Shown piece by piece: positions 1-10,429 of a stretch of 64,000 nt of DNA; positions within the stretch are counted from its first letter, which is position 1, and every line of letters begins with the position of its first letter. The stretch is from positions 5,503,346 to 5,567,345 of the forward strand of contig NC_049980.1 in assembly GCF_000003815.2 (NCBI RefSeq), written 5' to 3'. The notes under the pieces were generated by a model. The model was given only the letters and a program-made list of their open reading frames with translations, did no database searches and was not told where the DNA came from. Origin of the DNA: Branchiostoma floridae. Its lineage: Eukaryota; Chordata; Leptocardii; Amphioxiformes; Branchiostomatidae. The position numbers and the translations under genes were made by a program.

Positions 1-882
1 AAAACCATCTCTCCGACCGCCTTAACTTACCTCCATTCCGAAAAACTATCACTTTCGTCTTCACTAAATTTACTGTCATCTGCCATTTTTCACAATATTT
101 GTTAAGTGCATTAAGGACCCTTTGCAGACCTACTATTGAGTCGGCACACAAGGCTAGGTCATCCGCGAACATTAAGCTTAAAATTTCAACATCATCCACT
201 TGTATACCTCTACAACCACTTTGTGTCAAATAATCATCTAAGTCACTTAAAAAGAAGGCAAATAAGAAGGGGGATAATATACACCCCTGTCTTACCCCTC
301 TATTACATGTAAATACCTCACTCATCTCACTCTTCAGTCTGACACAGGATTTTACTTCGGAATATAGTGATTGAACTAGTTTAACCATTTTACTACTTAC
401 TCCCCCATTTATTAATTTCGTCCACAAATACCCTCTATTAACGCTATCGAAGGCCTTGGAAAAATCTACAAATGCGCAATAGAATCGTCCACCTGGTCTT
501 GATAAATATTTATGCACCATAGCATTTAGACAGAACAAATTATCTAAAACACCATAACCTTTCCTAAACCCCATTTGTGATTCCACTAGTTTTTCTTCAG
601 CCTGACCCCAATTATTCAATCTTTTCCCCAGGATTGCAAGAAACAATTTGCCAAATACTGATAATAGGGTAATACTTCTATAATTCCCCACATCATCTTT
701 GTTTCCAGATTTGAATAATGGTTGAATAACACCTACTGTCCATTGTTTTGGTATTACACCGAGCGAGAAACATTTATTGAACAACATTTTTAGGTATGGT
801 AACAGAATTGAAATACTCTCATGAAAAAACTCTGGTAATAATTTGTCCATGCCAGGTGCTTTGCCTGCTTTGAGATTCTTTG
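1..882 (-). pseudogene. LINE ORF2, reverse transcriptase half (partial)
   Basis: On the minus strand from about 880 to the window edge a single frame stays open and reads as a LINE reverse transcriptase. Recognisable blocks are the entry block GKAPGMDKLLPEFF, the NYRSITLLSVFGKL block, QMGFRKGYGVLDN, VDFSKAFDSVNRGYLW, RGVRQGCILSPFLF, and the catalytic MFADDLALCA, whose FADD codons occupy 158-169. These match RT domains 0 to 5 in the usual order, so the palm is intact over what is visible. The thumb and C-terminal domain would lie left of position 1. It is classed as a pseudogene only because the frameshift near 870-882 separates it from its endonuclease. The RT assignment itself is strong; the LINE clade is left open. 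Confidence 0.88.
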
Positions 883-2387
883 AGATCCTCCTCAGAAATT
901 TCTTTATCTAGGCTGTCAACCTCAGTATTACAGTGATCAGAATTTTCCCACATACTATTGGCATTGCTCTCGGCTGTATGTTCCTCTTCTGACTTATTGA
1001 AAAGTTCTTCAAAATAATTAGCAAAATCCTGTACACTAATATTTCCAATGTTATTCACTTTCTTTCCTTTTACTAATTTCCAAAATTCCTTGGGATCCCT
1101 TTTTGCAATCTTTAGCTGTGTTCTGAGACTTGTAGTATGTGATCTGTGTGCTGCCCTTACTATAGCCTTGTATTCCCTTCTAGCCTGTCTAAAATTTCTC
1201 CAATCATTCTCAGATTGAGATCTCCTGAATCTATGTAGGCTCTTATTCAAAGTTTGTTTTGCTTGTTTACAATCCTGCCCATACCATTCATCTTGGTTGT
1301 TCCTTAACAAGTCTTCTCTGCTACATGATTTTTGTTCCATATGAGTTGCTGCTGTTTCTAGTGCTTGACCTATTTTTTCCACAGCTGTGTCTATTTCATT
1401 CTCCTGAATATCTGTGACTATTTCTTGTAATAGCCCTTGTACCTTTTGTCCCTGTAGTCTGTTTTTAAATTCTTCAACCCTATCCCCATTCCAGTTATAC
1501 CTTACTGATCCATTATTTTGGGTATTGTGTTTGGTCTGTACTGAAGGGTTGTTGATGGGAACCTTACATAGCAGGGGCATGTGGTCTGACTCAGCTCTGT
1601 ATACTACAGCGAAGTCTTTAATTGAGGTTAACATGTTATCTTTTACCAATATATAATCTACCACACTTCTTCCTGGTAACCCGTCTTTGTTGTGGATGTT
1701 TTCACGAACACATGTAAAACTACCAACATTTTTATCTTCAAACAATCTGCCATTAACAATTCTTAAGTTTGTTGTCTTACATAAGTTTATTAGATTATAA
1801 CCAAACCCATTGATTTGATTGTCCTGGGAAGTCCTCTGGGGAGGCACTGAGTCTACCATATATTCCTGTGGGAGGGGGACAAATTCATCATCCTCTATTT
1901 CCTCCAACACATAGTCAGACAGGGAGCCGGTTCTAGCTTTAAACTCTCCCATTAGCATATAATCACAGTTATCTATTTCTGAAGAGTACTGGGATAATTC
2001 AGATTCAATTATTTGAAAAATATCCTCCGTGTTGTGTGCAGGTGAGTCAGCGGGGGACACATAAACCAGACCAATTAGCAAACTTGCTTGCCATCTAAAG
2101 AAGTCTTTGTTGCATAAACACCAGATTATATTTTTAGACAGACTTGGCAGCTGTTTCACTCCTTTGTTGAATTCATCTCTTATAAACATAGCTAGTCCTC
2201 CTGAATTTCTTTTTGCCTTCTTCTTTTTAACTCTGTTGCTAGTATACACTGTGTAACCTTCTAGGGTAATGTCGTCCTTGTCTTGAGCCCATGTCTCCTG
2301 TAGTCCAAATACATCATATTGTTTTAGAAAATTTTTGAAATCACAGTCATCTAGTTTAGATAGCAGGCCATTAACATTCCATGACAT
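819..2387 (-). pseudogene. LINE ORF2, endonuclease half (frameshifted)
   Basis: This is the N-terminal part of the LINE polyprotein. Exonuclease-endonuclease-phosphatase motifs are visible in order: SWNVNGL near residue 2 (catalytic Asn), LQETW near 30 (catalytic Glu), a MGEFKARTG block near 146, VVDYILVKD near 243, and SDHMPLL near 267 (the catalytic Asp-His pair). The family normally has Asp and Asn in the third block (GDFNA); here they read Glu and Lys, so nicking activity should be impaired. The last 20 or so residues are out of frame: the natural continuation (KAGKAPGMDKLLPEFF) lies in another frame from about 880 down. A 2-base loss or 1-base gain within 870-882 explains this. The ATG at 2387 directly precedes the first motif and fits as the start. 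Confidence 0.85.
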
Positions 2388-2447
2388 GATGGTTAGTGTC
2401 GTTCTTACAACATGGTGAATTGTGGCATTTTCCTCATTGCCAGAGAT

Positions 2448-3149
2448 TCAGACAAGGTTACAGTACTTAGACTTGTGGCCATATTGTCTACATGTAAAAC
2501 ATTGTGGTTTATGCCTGCATACTCTCACACTGTGACCTTGTACCCCACATACCTGACATTTCTGTCCAGAATGCCTGTTCTCTCTGAAATGGATACCAGT
2601 AGCTCCATATGATACACTATTGTGAGTTTGTATGCCTATCTTATCTAACATGAATGAAGCCCAGATTTCAGTGCCTTCTTTATTGACATGTAAACCATCA
2701 GTGTTAAATAGGCTAGCATCTACCAGACCTTCTACCATAAACCGGTCTGTGCAGTCTATATACCTGGCACCATGTAGCTGGCTGACAAGTTGCTGTAGCT
2801 CCCAGTTCACTTGCATAGCTTTGTCATTCTTCTCTTTGCTGTCTAGTCTGGGAAGCAGGCTTGCAAATACTACCTGGCATTCTGGTTGACATCTCTTCAC
2901 TTCCTCATAAACATCTTGATATTTAGCCATAATTACTTCTATCGAGTCCGTTCCGAGTTTGTTCGTTCCAGCATGTAAAATTACTTGGTTTGTTTCAGTC
3001 CCTACAGATAGCAGAATGGATAGCGTAGACACCATAGTTTCAATTTTTGCACCTGAGAATGCAGAAATCACTAGCTGGCTATCTGTCTTGTATCCTTCTT
3101 GTAACCTTATTAGATGGATAGATGATAATAGACAGCTCAGTAATGACAC
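2448..3149 (-). CDS. LINE ORF1: SGNH-esterase-like domain plus two CCHC zinc knuckles
   Basis: The product would be the nucleic-acid-binding ORF1 protein of the LINE. The esterase part shows an SGNH block III-like motif LHAGTNKLG (about residues 58-66) and a block V-like DGLHVNKEG with the Asp-x-x-His pair (about 151-159). The C-terminus has two CCHC knuckles, CQVCGVQGHSVRVC and CFTCRQYGHKSKYC, in the 2-4-4 spacing of retroelement nucleocapsid-type fingers, and then stops. The start is uncertain: the frame is open only to 3176, where an in-frame TAA lies, and the codon at 3149 is GTG. The expected N-terminal GDS serine block is not recognisable; the aligned place reads LLSSIHLIR. The 5' end is therefore truncated or mutated, and catalysis is doubtful. 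A zinc-binding ORF1 with an esterase fold is a known LINE arrangement; activity here is inference. Confidence 0.8.
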   Translation of the reverse strand: MSLLSCLLSSIHLIRLQEGYKTDSQLVISAFSGAKIETMVSTLSILLSVGTETNQVILHAGTNKLGTDSIEVIMAKYQDVYEEVKRCQPECQVVFASLLPRLDSKEKNDKAMQVNWELQQLVSQLHGARYIDCTDRFMVEGLVDASLFNTDGLHVNKEGTEIWASFMLDKIGIQTHNSVSYGATGIHFRENRHSGQKCQVCGVQGHSVRVCRHKPQCFTCRQYGHKSKYCNLV

Positions 3150-3176
3150 TACTAGAGATATAATTGCAGGGGGTGA

Positions 3177-4426
3177 TTATAATGCAGTGTTTCATTAATA
3201 TTGTGATAAAGATAAAAGGGAGGGACCACGCTCCTCCACAGCGTCCTATTAAATCGTGTTATTCCACTGAATATGCGTGTGAGTCTTTTTGCAATATATT
3301 ATACGGCCGCATGGTGGCTACTGGCATCTGGGATTCTTCTCAAAGACAGTCCTGGGACAGAGAACGCATTCCTGGGGCGAATCATGCTGAGAGGAGCTAA
3401 GTGTCCCGGGAACGTGATCTGGCGGCGTGGAGAAGGCCAAACGCGCCGCCGTGCAAAACTCCCTTCCGTGACATAACTCCCTCTCGGCAATGTAGAGGGA
3501 TAATCTTAACGCCCTTACAGCGCCACCAAATCAGGTACATTCTAAAGCTCCCTTTGTTATAACGTGCCACTATTGTGGCAACATTTTACACCCTAAATAG
3601 TAAACTTGCGAGTAGTTTTGGACCCGGTAACTGTAATAACACTCAGGCTGTAGAAACGCACGTAGTGGCGTGCGCTCACAACTTACGATTTTCTAAGGCA
3701 TTGAGACAAACACAAAACAAAACAAGTGACCGTAGGTAACATAGTCTGTGACGTCGGTCTGGTATATGTTGCTTGTTTTGTCTTCTTTGGTGTGTGACGT
3801 TGTGCTTATATCCTATAATGATTCTTTTCATGGTGTTAACTATATCGTTTTATTTAAAGTTGCTTAATTTGTCTGTGTCAATGTGAATCTTAATGTTAAA
3901 GACCTAAACAGGTATGGATTGTGAGATAACATGCGGTCAAAGTCTAAAGTTATGGTGACGATAAGTAACCGGATGGTCTAATACACTGGCACGTTCACAG
4001 AAGACACACCTGCAATTGCTACAAACATGTTTCTGTTATGGACGTAATAAGTATGAAGCACGGAACAGGACCTTGATGTAATTTTATAATTCATGATGTG
4101 GCTTACAAGCTTCATCGTGTAGTGCGTTCACCCAGCTTTGTCTATTTAGGCTAGTCTTGGCAAACTTGGGTTTCTGACATTACTACAACCATAACAAGAG
4201 GCTGAAGGTACAAGTATATATGAAGACAGCATTATCATAATAAAAGTACAACCATGTTCTTTTAAAACGTAAATGGCCATTGGCCCGCAGCTACATAAAA
4301 TCACAATAAATAGGAGATACTGTCATATTCAAAGTTCATAAATCGAAGTTGTCAAACATATCATGATCAGCTGGTCGCAGCTGTGGTTGACAACATGAAC
4401 AGCTGGTCACAGCTGGTCACAGATGT
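3177..4426. other. Gene-free stretch next to the LINE 5' end
   Basis: No coding region is recognised. About 3290-3520 is richer in G+C and CpG than its surroundings and lies immediately upstream of LINE ORF1, so it may hold the element's 5' UTR and internal promoter; this is inference. The rest is AT-rich single-copy-looking sequence in which I see no domain or RNA gene. Confidence 0.4.
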
Positions 4427-4518
4427 TGACATATTTCGAGCAAGGTGAACAACTGTCCACTTGTGTGTATAGTAAAATCATAATCCAACATATTTCGAGA
4501 AAGGTGAACAACTGTCAA
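4427..4518 (+). repeat. Direct duplication of a ~30-bp segment
   Basis: The segment beginning with ACATATTTCGAG and continuing to GTGAACAACTGTC occurs at about 4427-4457 and again at about 4489-4516, separated by roughly 30 bases. The second copy abuts the tandem array that begins at 4517. Confidence 0.6.
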
Positions 4519-5270
4519 AGCGGCCCTGGACCAAAACACCGTAAGACGAACAAATTGTAGGGGTGATATTTTTATACATCCATAATAAAACCTAGCCTGG
4601 GTACCATCCTATTTCTACCGGGGCTCCGTACACTCCGGTAGAATACGGATGATACTCAGGCTAAATAAAACCAGCAGTCGTGAACAAAAAGTGCATCATC
4701 GTCAACCTCAGTGCAGAGGACTTGCCAAACAACGTATGTATGCGACAACGGGAACATGAAAATACAGATGCGAACGGGAATTACTTTGACGATCAGATAA
4801 AACCACGCATCTGCTTGCTATATTTTATTTTGGCAAGGCTCAAACAAAGCGGCCCTGGACCAAAACACCACAAGACGAAGAAATTGTAGGGGTGCTATCT
4901 TTTATACATCCATAATAAAACCAGCAGCCGCGAAAAAAAAAACGTGCATCATCGTCAACCTCAGTGCAGAGGACCTGCCAAACAACGTACGTATGCGACA
5001 ACGGGAACATGAAAATACAGATGCGAACGCGAATAACTTTGACGATCAGATAAAACCATGCATCTGCTTGACAATATCCGATTACATCATGACCCACATG
5101 CAGAGGATCTGGACCAATACATCGGAAGACGAACATTTTGTAGGGGTGCTATTTTTATAACATCCATAATAAAACCACCTGCCGTAAAAAAACAATCACG
5201 TGCATCATCGTCAACCTCAGTACAGAGGACCTACCAAACCACATAGGATTCAGACAGCGAGAACATATAG
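4517..5270 (+). repeat. Three-copy tandem repeat, unit about 255 bp
   Basis: Three diverged copies follow head to tail. The shared landmark GTGCATCATCGTCAACCTCA starts at 4691, 4944 and 5200, giving periods of 253 and 256. Each copy also contains a CTGGACCAA-type start, a GTAGGGGTG block and a CATCCATAATAAAACC block. The first copy is longer because it carries the 71-bp insertion listed separately. Short open frames here follow the repeat and do not look like genes. Confidence 0.85.
4593..4663. mobile_element. 71-bp inverted-repeat mini-element with 9-bp target duplication
   Basis: This is a near-perfect hairpin: the left arm TAGCCTGGGTACCATCC matches the reverse complement of the right arm with two mismatches, and the arms continue inward to CTACCGG/CCGGTAG. 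It is flanked by direct copies of AATAAAACC (4584-4592 and 4664-4672). The second and third tandem copies of the host repeat show the single, uninterrupted AATAAAACC or its variant, so an empty site is visible next door. The 9-bp duplication is compatible with Mutator-like transposition, but the family is inference. Confidence 0.8.
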
Positions 5271-6449
5271 ATACAGCTGCGAACGCGCGTAAACGTGACA
5301 AAACTAAAAGTCTGTCGACCAGAGGTTCTGGTCACAGACTAACAAAACGACAGCTGTGAATTCCATAGAGTTTATTCAATTCAGCTTGAGGTGGATTGTG
5401 AATAAGCCCACGATCTCAAACCTATGGCTTCTTCACGGCGCTGGGTACGAGCGTGAGCTAGAGCAGTGACTGAGTGAAAGTGGTGGGGGAGGAGGGGAGG
5501 GGGGTGTAGCCTAGAAGCGTTGCTGCTGTTATTGCAATGTACCATAGTAAGACAACAACAACAACAACATAGTGTGATTTCTGTTAGTGTAGGAAGTGGC
5601 TATTGATCCTGCCAATAACAGAAAGCCTTTTGCACTATTGACACTCCTGGATGATAACTGTTGATAGGATGATCCTGTTAACAACTCTGTAGATGTGGCA
5701 GACCACGCATCACTCAGGGAATCCAATCAAACTTGTCGGCACCGCGACAGCAGCCAAGATGGTGACTTGGGCGAAGAAAGAGGAGTCAGGTCACCTGTAT
5801 CAAATTGGCAGCTGCGCCATTGGGGACGATGTCTAATGCTCGAGGAGCTTGGTGATGCGACCGACACACACCTGAAACACCTGGTAGACGCAAAGACCTG
5901 GTGCCTGGACGAAACATTCACTGTGCCGAGCGCCCTTCATGCAGCTGTTCCCTATCAGTGTACAGTCAAACCTGTCTATATAGCGGTCACTCAAGGGATC
6001 GGTCAAAATTGGCCACTATAGAGAGGTGAACACTCGGACTATATATAGGGAAAATGCTGATTAATTTGACCACAAGTAAAGTTTAAGACACATGGTTTTA
6101 GTAACCATTGATCTTTATTCGCATAATACATGTGTGTAGTTGTAATGATTGTTGCACTATATATATTGAGGAAACAAAAGCTAAATAGAAGTTTTAAATT
6201 TTCTACAGTTGATATTGTCTAAACCGGTATCGTCATATTTCTTTTATCCTTGAATTGGCTCGGATCCTTTAATTTTTTTTATACTTGCCGTCCTTGTGTT
6301 CCCGCTCGCGTTCACACGCATCAGATTCTCCCATTATGCTACTAGTAACTCACAAGAAAAGCCTGTCATTTTAGACTTATCTCTTAATAAATGTAAGAAG
6401 AAAATCCACCATAGTCTGAAGTTCATATAATTTTATCTGTGTAACAATT
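5271..6449. other. Gene-free stretch with a short TIR-type repeat at ~5963
   Basis: No gene is recognised. From about 5963 to 6030 lies a repeat that begins CAGTCAAACCTGT and contains GGCCACTATAGAGAGGTG; a relative with the same inner block ends with the reverse complement of that start at 8116. A G-rich tract occurs at about 5483-5506. The remainder is AT-rich without visible structure. Confidence 0.5.
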
Positions 6450-7715
6450 ATTAGCTTCGCCAAGAAGATTATGTTTTTGCCTGACTTGGGTCTGTATGTA
6501 GGTCAACAGGATATAACTCGAGAAATTGTGGATGGAACTTTTTTATTTTTTGCAGGTGTGTAGCGGTTGTTGAAAGGCATGCCTAGTTCGAAAATGGGTT
6601 ACCTGGCGTTTTCCTACGGTACATTAGCGAGCTTGGTATTTTTTTTTGGTGTTTTTTCGGGAAGCATAAGTCAAAATGTAGCTGGGCGATTTCCACGATA
6701 TTTGGCAGGTGTTTAGCGGTTGTGGAAAGGATTGTCATGTGCAAGAATGGTTTAGCTACCTTTTACCTATGGTGCTGTAGCTGGCTTTGTATGTAAGTGC
6801 GTTTGTCTGTATGCAAGATAACTCGAGATGTTCTTGATGGATGCTAATGATATTTGGTTGATAGGTAGGGGACACAGAAAGGAAGGTCAAGTTCGATAAT
6901 GGGCCTCCTGGCGACTTGTTTTGGTACTGCAAGTGAGCATCAAAGTTTGCGCCTAAATTTTCCAGAAGTGCCAGGTTCATGATTTTTTAATGGTGGATAG
7001 CTGTTGGTACTAGGAGTCAATGGTTTAATTTTGGGCCCCCTAGCAGCTTGTTTGGAACTGCAGTGGGTCTTATAGTTTGTAGCTTTTAAGAAGGATAACT
7101 GCAGAGGAGATTGATGGATATTTTTTGTTTTTGGTAGCTAGGTACTTTGGTTGATTATCAACATCTATTTGATATAATTACTTAGGGAAAGTTATGCAAT
7201 TAACAGAAATAAACAGTGTTTTCTATATACAGATGCATCTCATTTTGACCTATATTTAAGGACACAGCAGTTTGCCAGATGTTTTGCCTGAGAAGCCTTG
7301 TGACCTGGACGCCCTAACACTGTGAAAATCCTCTTGACAAGCATGAAATTCTGATTGACCGGGGATGCTACCACTGAGGTCATCTTTGGTCACAGTCCAA
7401 TGCCCCCTATCATCAATACTATTCGGCCAGGCTGGAGTCTGGTAGAGACTACATGATTTTAATAAAGCACTATGATTATGAAAGTTGCGCTAGAAAGTAT
7501 CACAACAGTGTACATAATTCCATTGTCACCAGTTGGCCAAGAAAGTTATCTTTGGTAGCATTTGTGGGTTTGTAAGGAACACAAGTTCATGCAGTCATTT
7601 GCTATTGGGGTAGGTACTATTTAGTAATACATGAAAAAGACCTTAAAGTATTAATAAAGGCATGATTATTTGGCGAAGGGATGTGTTCGATGAACTCTAG
7701 TTTAGAATGTTTTTG
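6450..7715 (+). repeat. Interspersed repeat family copy (shared with ~34.8-35.66 kb)
   Basis: The start resembles TTCGCCAAGAAGATTATGTTT, followed by a GATATAACTCGAGAAATTGTGGATGG block; the block recurs at about 6820 as ATAACTCGAGATGTTC. The copy ends near 7712 with TTTGGCGAAGGGATGTGTTCG and a CTCTAGTTT tail. A second copy in the same orientation runs from about 34805 to 35655 with the same start, middle and end. It is non-coding and of unknown class. Confidence 0.65.
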
Positions 7716-7869
7716 CAATGTAAATTAACCTCACCGATAGTGTATTAGAACGTAACTTTATCACAATTTACCTCGGATCCGTAATAGTGGTGTCCCCTGT
7801 TGACTTTATATAACCTTGTTTGTTGGTAGGTGGGCAGTTTTTTTAAGAAAATAAAGAGGTTTTAAATCC

Positions 7870-8116
7870 GGCGTTGGGTGACAATACGGCCGCTGTATGG
7901 CCGGACGCGTGCTGGACCGTAGATCAGCGGTCCGCGTGGCCGTAATCGACAGTGTTTCTGTATCTGCGGGACCGGAAATCGAGTGGCCGTGGCCGCGTTG
8001 GACGGGTGGCCGCTAAGCCTATTTCTTGATCATTACGAATACAAGGGACCGACAAAAAATGGCCACTATGGCCAGGTGGCCGGTATGCAAAGGAGGCCGC
8101 ATTACAGGTTTGACTG
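7870..8116. repeat. GC-rich TIR-type repeat ending in AGGTTTGACTG
   Basis: This CpG-rich block contains GGCCACTATGGCCAGGTGGCC and ends with ACAGGTTTGACTG followed by TA at 8117-8118. That end is the reverse complement of the start of the repeat at 5963, which is preceded by TA. It is likely a Tc1/mariner-type or similar short element, but family and left boundary are not certain. Confidence 0.5.
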
Positions 8117-8118
8117 TA

Positions 8119-10177
8119 TTCATCAGGAAGGATGACTGCATAAAGAGCTTCCCTCAGGTGTTTGTACTCATGAGCAGTCAGGAGAAAAAAGACTATAGGA
8201 TTAAGTGCTAAAGAAAGCAACATCCTGCCGGAACCCACAAAGGTGAAATGTGCCATGATGAAAACAAGGAGGTTATTATGTCATGGCAAATAAAGGAGTC
8301 AGGCTGAAAATTTAGTCTTGCAAAGGGAAACACTAGCTAGAATTGATAACATTTCCATTTTCAATTGTGTCGTTTTCGATTTTTAATGTTACCCTTTTCT
8401 TATGTGCAAACTTTGTCTAAATCAACTCTAATAAAAATCTTTGTATAATAAGAAGTTATTTTCTTCTTGGACCTCCTACTCACAGGGCCAAACAACCCTC
8501 TAATCATTCGGGCATAGGCCCACTGCTAGTATGGGCTCATTACATGTATAGAGCACTGAGGTACCAGCCTGCGATCCATCTACCTTTCTTTAGTTCTGGA
8601 CAGCCATCAGCCAATCAGATACTCTTTCTCCTGTAACATTTCTGCATTTTACATTACCAGCCAATCATGTTACCTCTTGACTTTATTAGCTGACTAAAAC
8701 AGGAAGGAGAAATATCTGATTAATGCAGTGAGAAGGAGATGCCAGTATTGCCGGCGGGGACTTCATCAGGGCCACTGCTAGTGAAATACACCAGCAGAAG
8801 CCAGGCAGGAAAGGATGACCTGGATTAACCATAAAGTTACATTTATTACTGTTAGTCTCTACAATACCGCCCAAAAAAACATAAAACATTCCTCAATTTT
8901 TGTTGTGTTCAATTCAACTATTTTTAAAAAATCTGCTAAGATGATTGGTATAGAGACTTAAACAGAGATGTTCATCATCACCATTTAGAAGTTAGCCCTC
9001 CAAAAGAGTTTCTGATATATACTGTACTTGTTCCCTCTGTGCAGTACAGGTACTTGAATTAAAGGACTCTTTGAGATGTGTTGTGTGCCTATGAGTGTTG
9101 GCACATGATATCTAAGTCATGATCTCAACGAATCATGTGGTCACAGAGACATACAGTCTTTTGGCTGCAACTAGAGGAGTTATAATCCTTGTATTAAGAC
9201 TACTCTCTAATGGCACCGAATTCTGAGTTACAAGATGCAGAAAACATACAGTGACAAACACATTCCCATCACCTCATTTTATTTCTATAGTATTGAAAAT
9301 AATACATTCCTAAGTACTGTCATCAACTGATGTGATCCTCCAGATGTTTTCATTTCTCATCTGCTTCATTTTAAAGCTCCCTTTTCACTGATTTAAAACA
9401 AATAGCCTACTGTAAAGGGACACAGTACAAGGTATTCAAGTAAAAAAAAAGATGCATTTGTTTCTGTTAAACTTGATTTTGATAAAGGTTACCGGTGAGA
9501 TGGGAATGTTTTCTCACCAGCTGACCTTTAAACCATTGCAGCATAATTGTCTTCATGGCATTTTATGTGTCAAATCTTCTGATGTTGAAACATGATATTT
9601 CCTTTTTTCCTGACACTAATGATATGACCTATAGCATTTCAACATTTGCATTGTGTCCCTTTAAGAGTGATGCAGAATAGATCACATTCAATTTGTATTT
9701 ACTGTTACTGAAGAGAATAGCTGAGGAGTAGAGTAGTAACAAAAAGTTTTCTGATGGCAACCACTAACGTTACAGATGCAAAAGTAAAAGTGTTATACAA
9801 TGTGCTAAATGTAGTAATGATTACTTGATATCCTCTATACCACACTTTTTTTAATTTATCATTGATGACTATGTTAATTTAATGGACGACATCATCACGA
9901 TCATAGATTTAGACTGTTTCCAAAGACATTCAGCATGTTTTCTGATTAAAAATTTGATTTTTTTTTTCATTATGATTTCATGGCAACTTTAATGTGTTTT
10001 TAAAAAGAAATTGACAATGAGTTAAGACCTGGGGTTGCACGCTTGAGGACGCCTTCCACCAGACTAACTTTGTGTGACTAATTTACGTTAAATGTGAATA
10101 ATGCTGTTATTGTATAGCCGAAGAAATCGAACTAGAGCTAGAAAATGCCAACTGCTAAAAGCTAAAAACCTATTACC
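8119..10177. other. Gene-free stretch
   Basis: I see no gene, RNA gene or clear repeat boundary. The sequence is AT-rich with short homopolymer runs. The longest minus-strand open frame near 8686-8889 shows no recognisable domain and is not supported as a gene. Confidence 0.4.
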
Positions 10178-10429
10178 AATCAAGGGCGTCTGAGCTGGCT
10201 TAGCCATGCTATAAGACTTAATGCACTAGAAAATTTAAGACTGAGTCAAACCAAGTCATACATTGAACTCCACACAGGAAAGAGACACAGAGGTTACCCA
10301 AGATGAATTACAGACAATTGAGAGGGACCTACATGCAGTCAACATACTTGTAAGCTGGAAGGATGTAAAGACAATGGCTGCTGACCGACCCTGCTGGGCC
10401 CACCTACTAGTAATTGCCTCATGTGTCTA
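10178..10429 (+). pseudogene. LINE reverse-transcriptase C-terminal remnant
   Basis: In the plus direction the conserved C-terminal region of a LINE ORF2 can be read in two frames. The first frame gives ITNQGRLSWLSHAIRL, then IELHTGKRHRGYPR, matching the usual RLRWLGHVLRM and TGKRxRGRPR pattern. Near 10300 the frame shifts, and the second frame continues TIERDLHAVNILVSWKDV and TMAADRPCWAHLL, matching the family's EDL...SWED...AADRxxW end, and stops at TAA 10427-10429. It is an isolated degenerate fragment; the palm domain is not visible upstream. Confidence 0.8.

Larger units (their letters stand above)
1..3176 (-). mobile_element. Non-LTR retrotransposon (LINE), 3' part beyond window
   Basis: Read on the minus strand, this is an ordered LINE: ORF1 (3149-2448), a spacer of about 60 bases, then ORF2 with an apurinic-type endonuclease (2387-about 880) and a reverse transcriptase (about 880 to position 1, where the window cuts it). 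An esterase-like ORF1 is known from CR1/L2-type elements, but I do not assign a clade firmly. The element is not active as read: ORF2 carries a frameshift near 870-882 and changed endonuclease catalytic residues, and ORF1 has no recognisable first SGNH block. The GC-rich stretch upstream at about 3290-3520 could be its 5' UTR, but no target-site duplication can be checked because the 3' end is outside the window. Confidence 0.9.

Noticed and set aside
4680-5246. Open frames in the three-copy tandem repeat
   Set aside because: They shift with the repeat unit, are not kept between copies and have no domain.
5963-8116. One 2.15-kb Tc1/mariner element spanning both CAGTCAAACCTG ends
   Set aside because: Both ends also share a block in direct orientation, which fits two separate short elements better; no transposase lies between.
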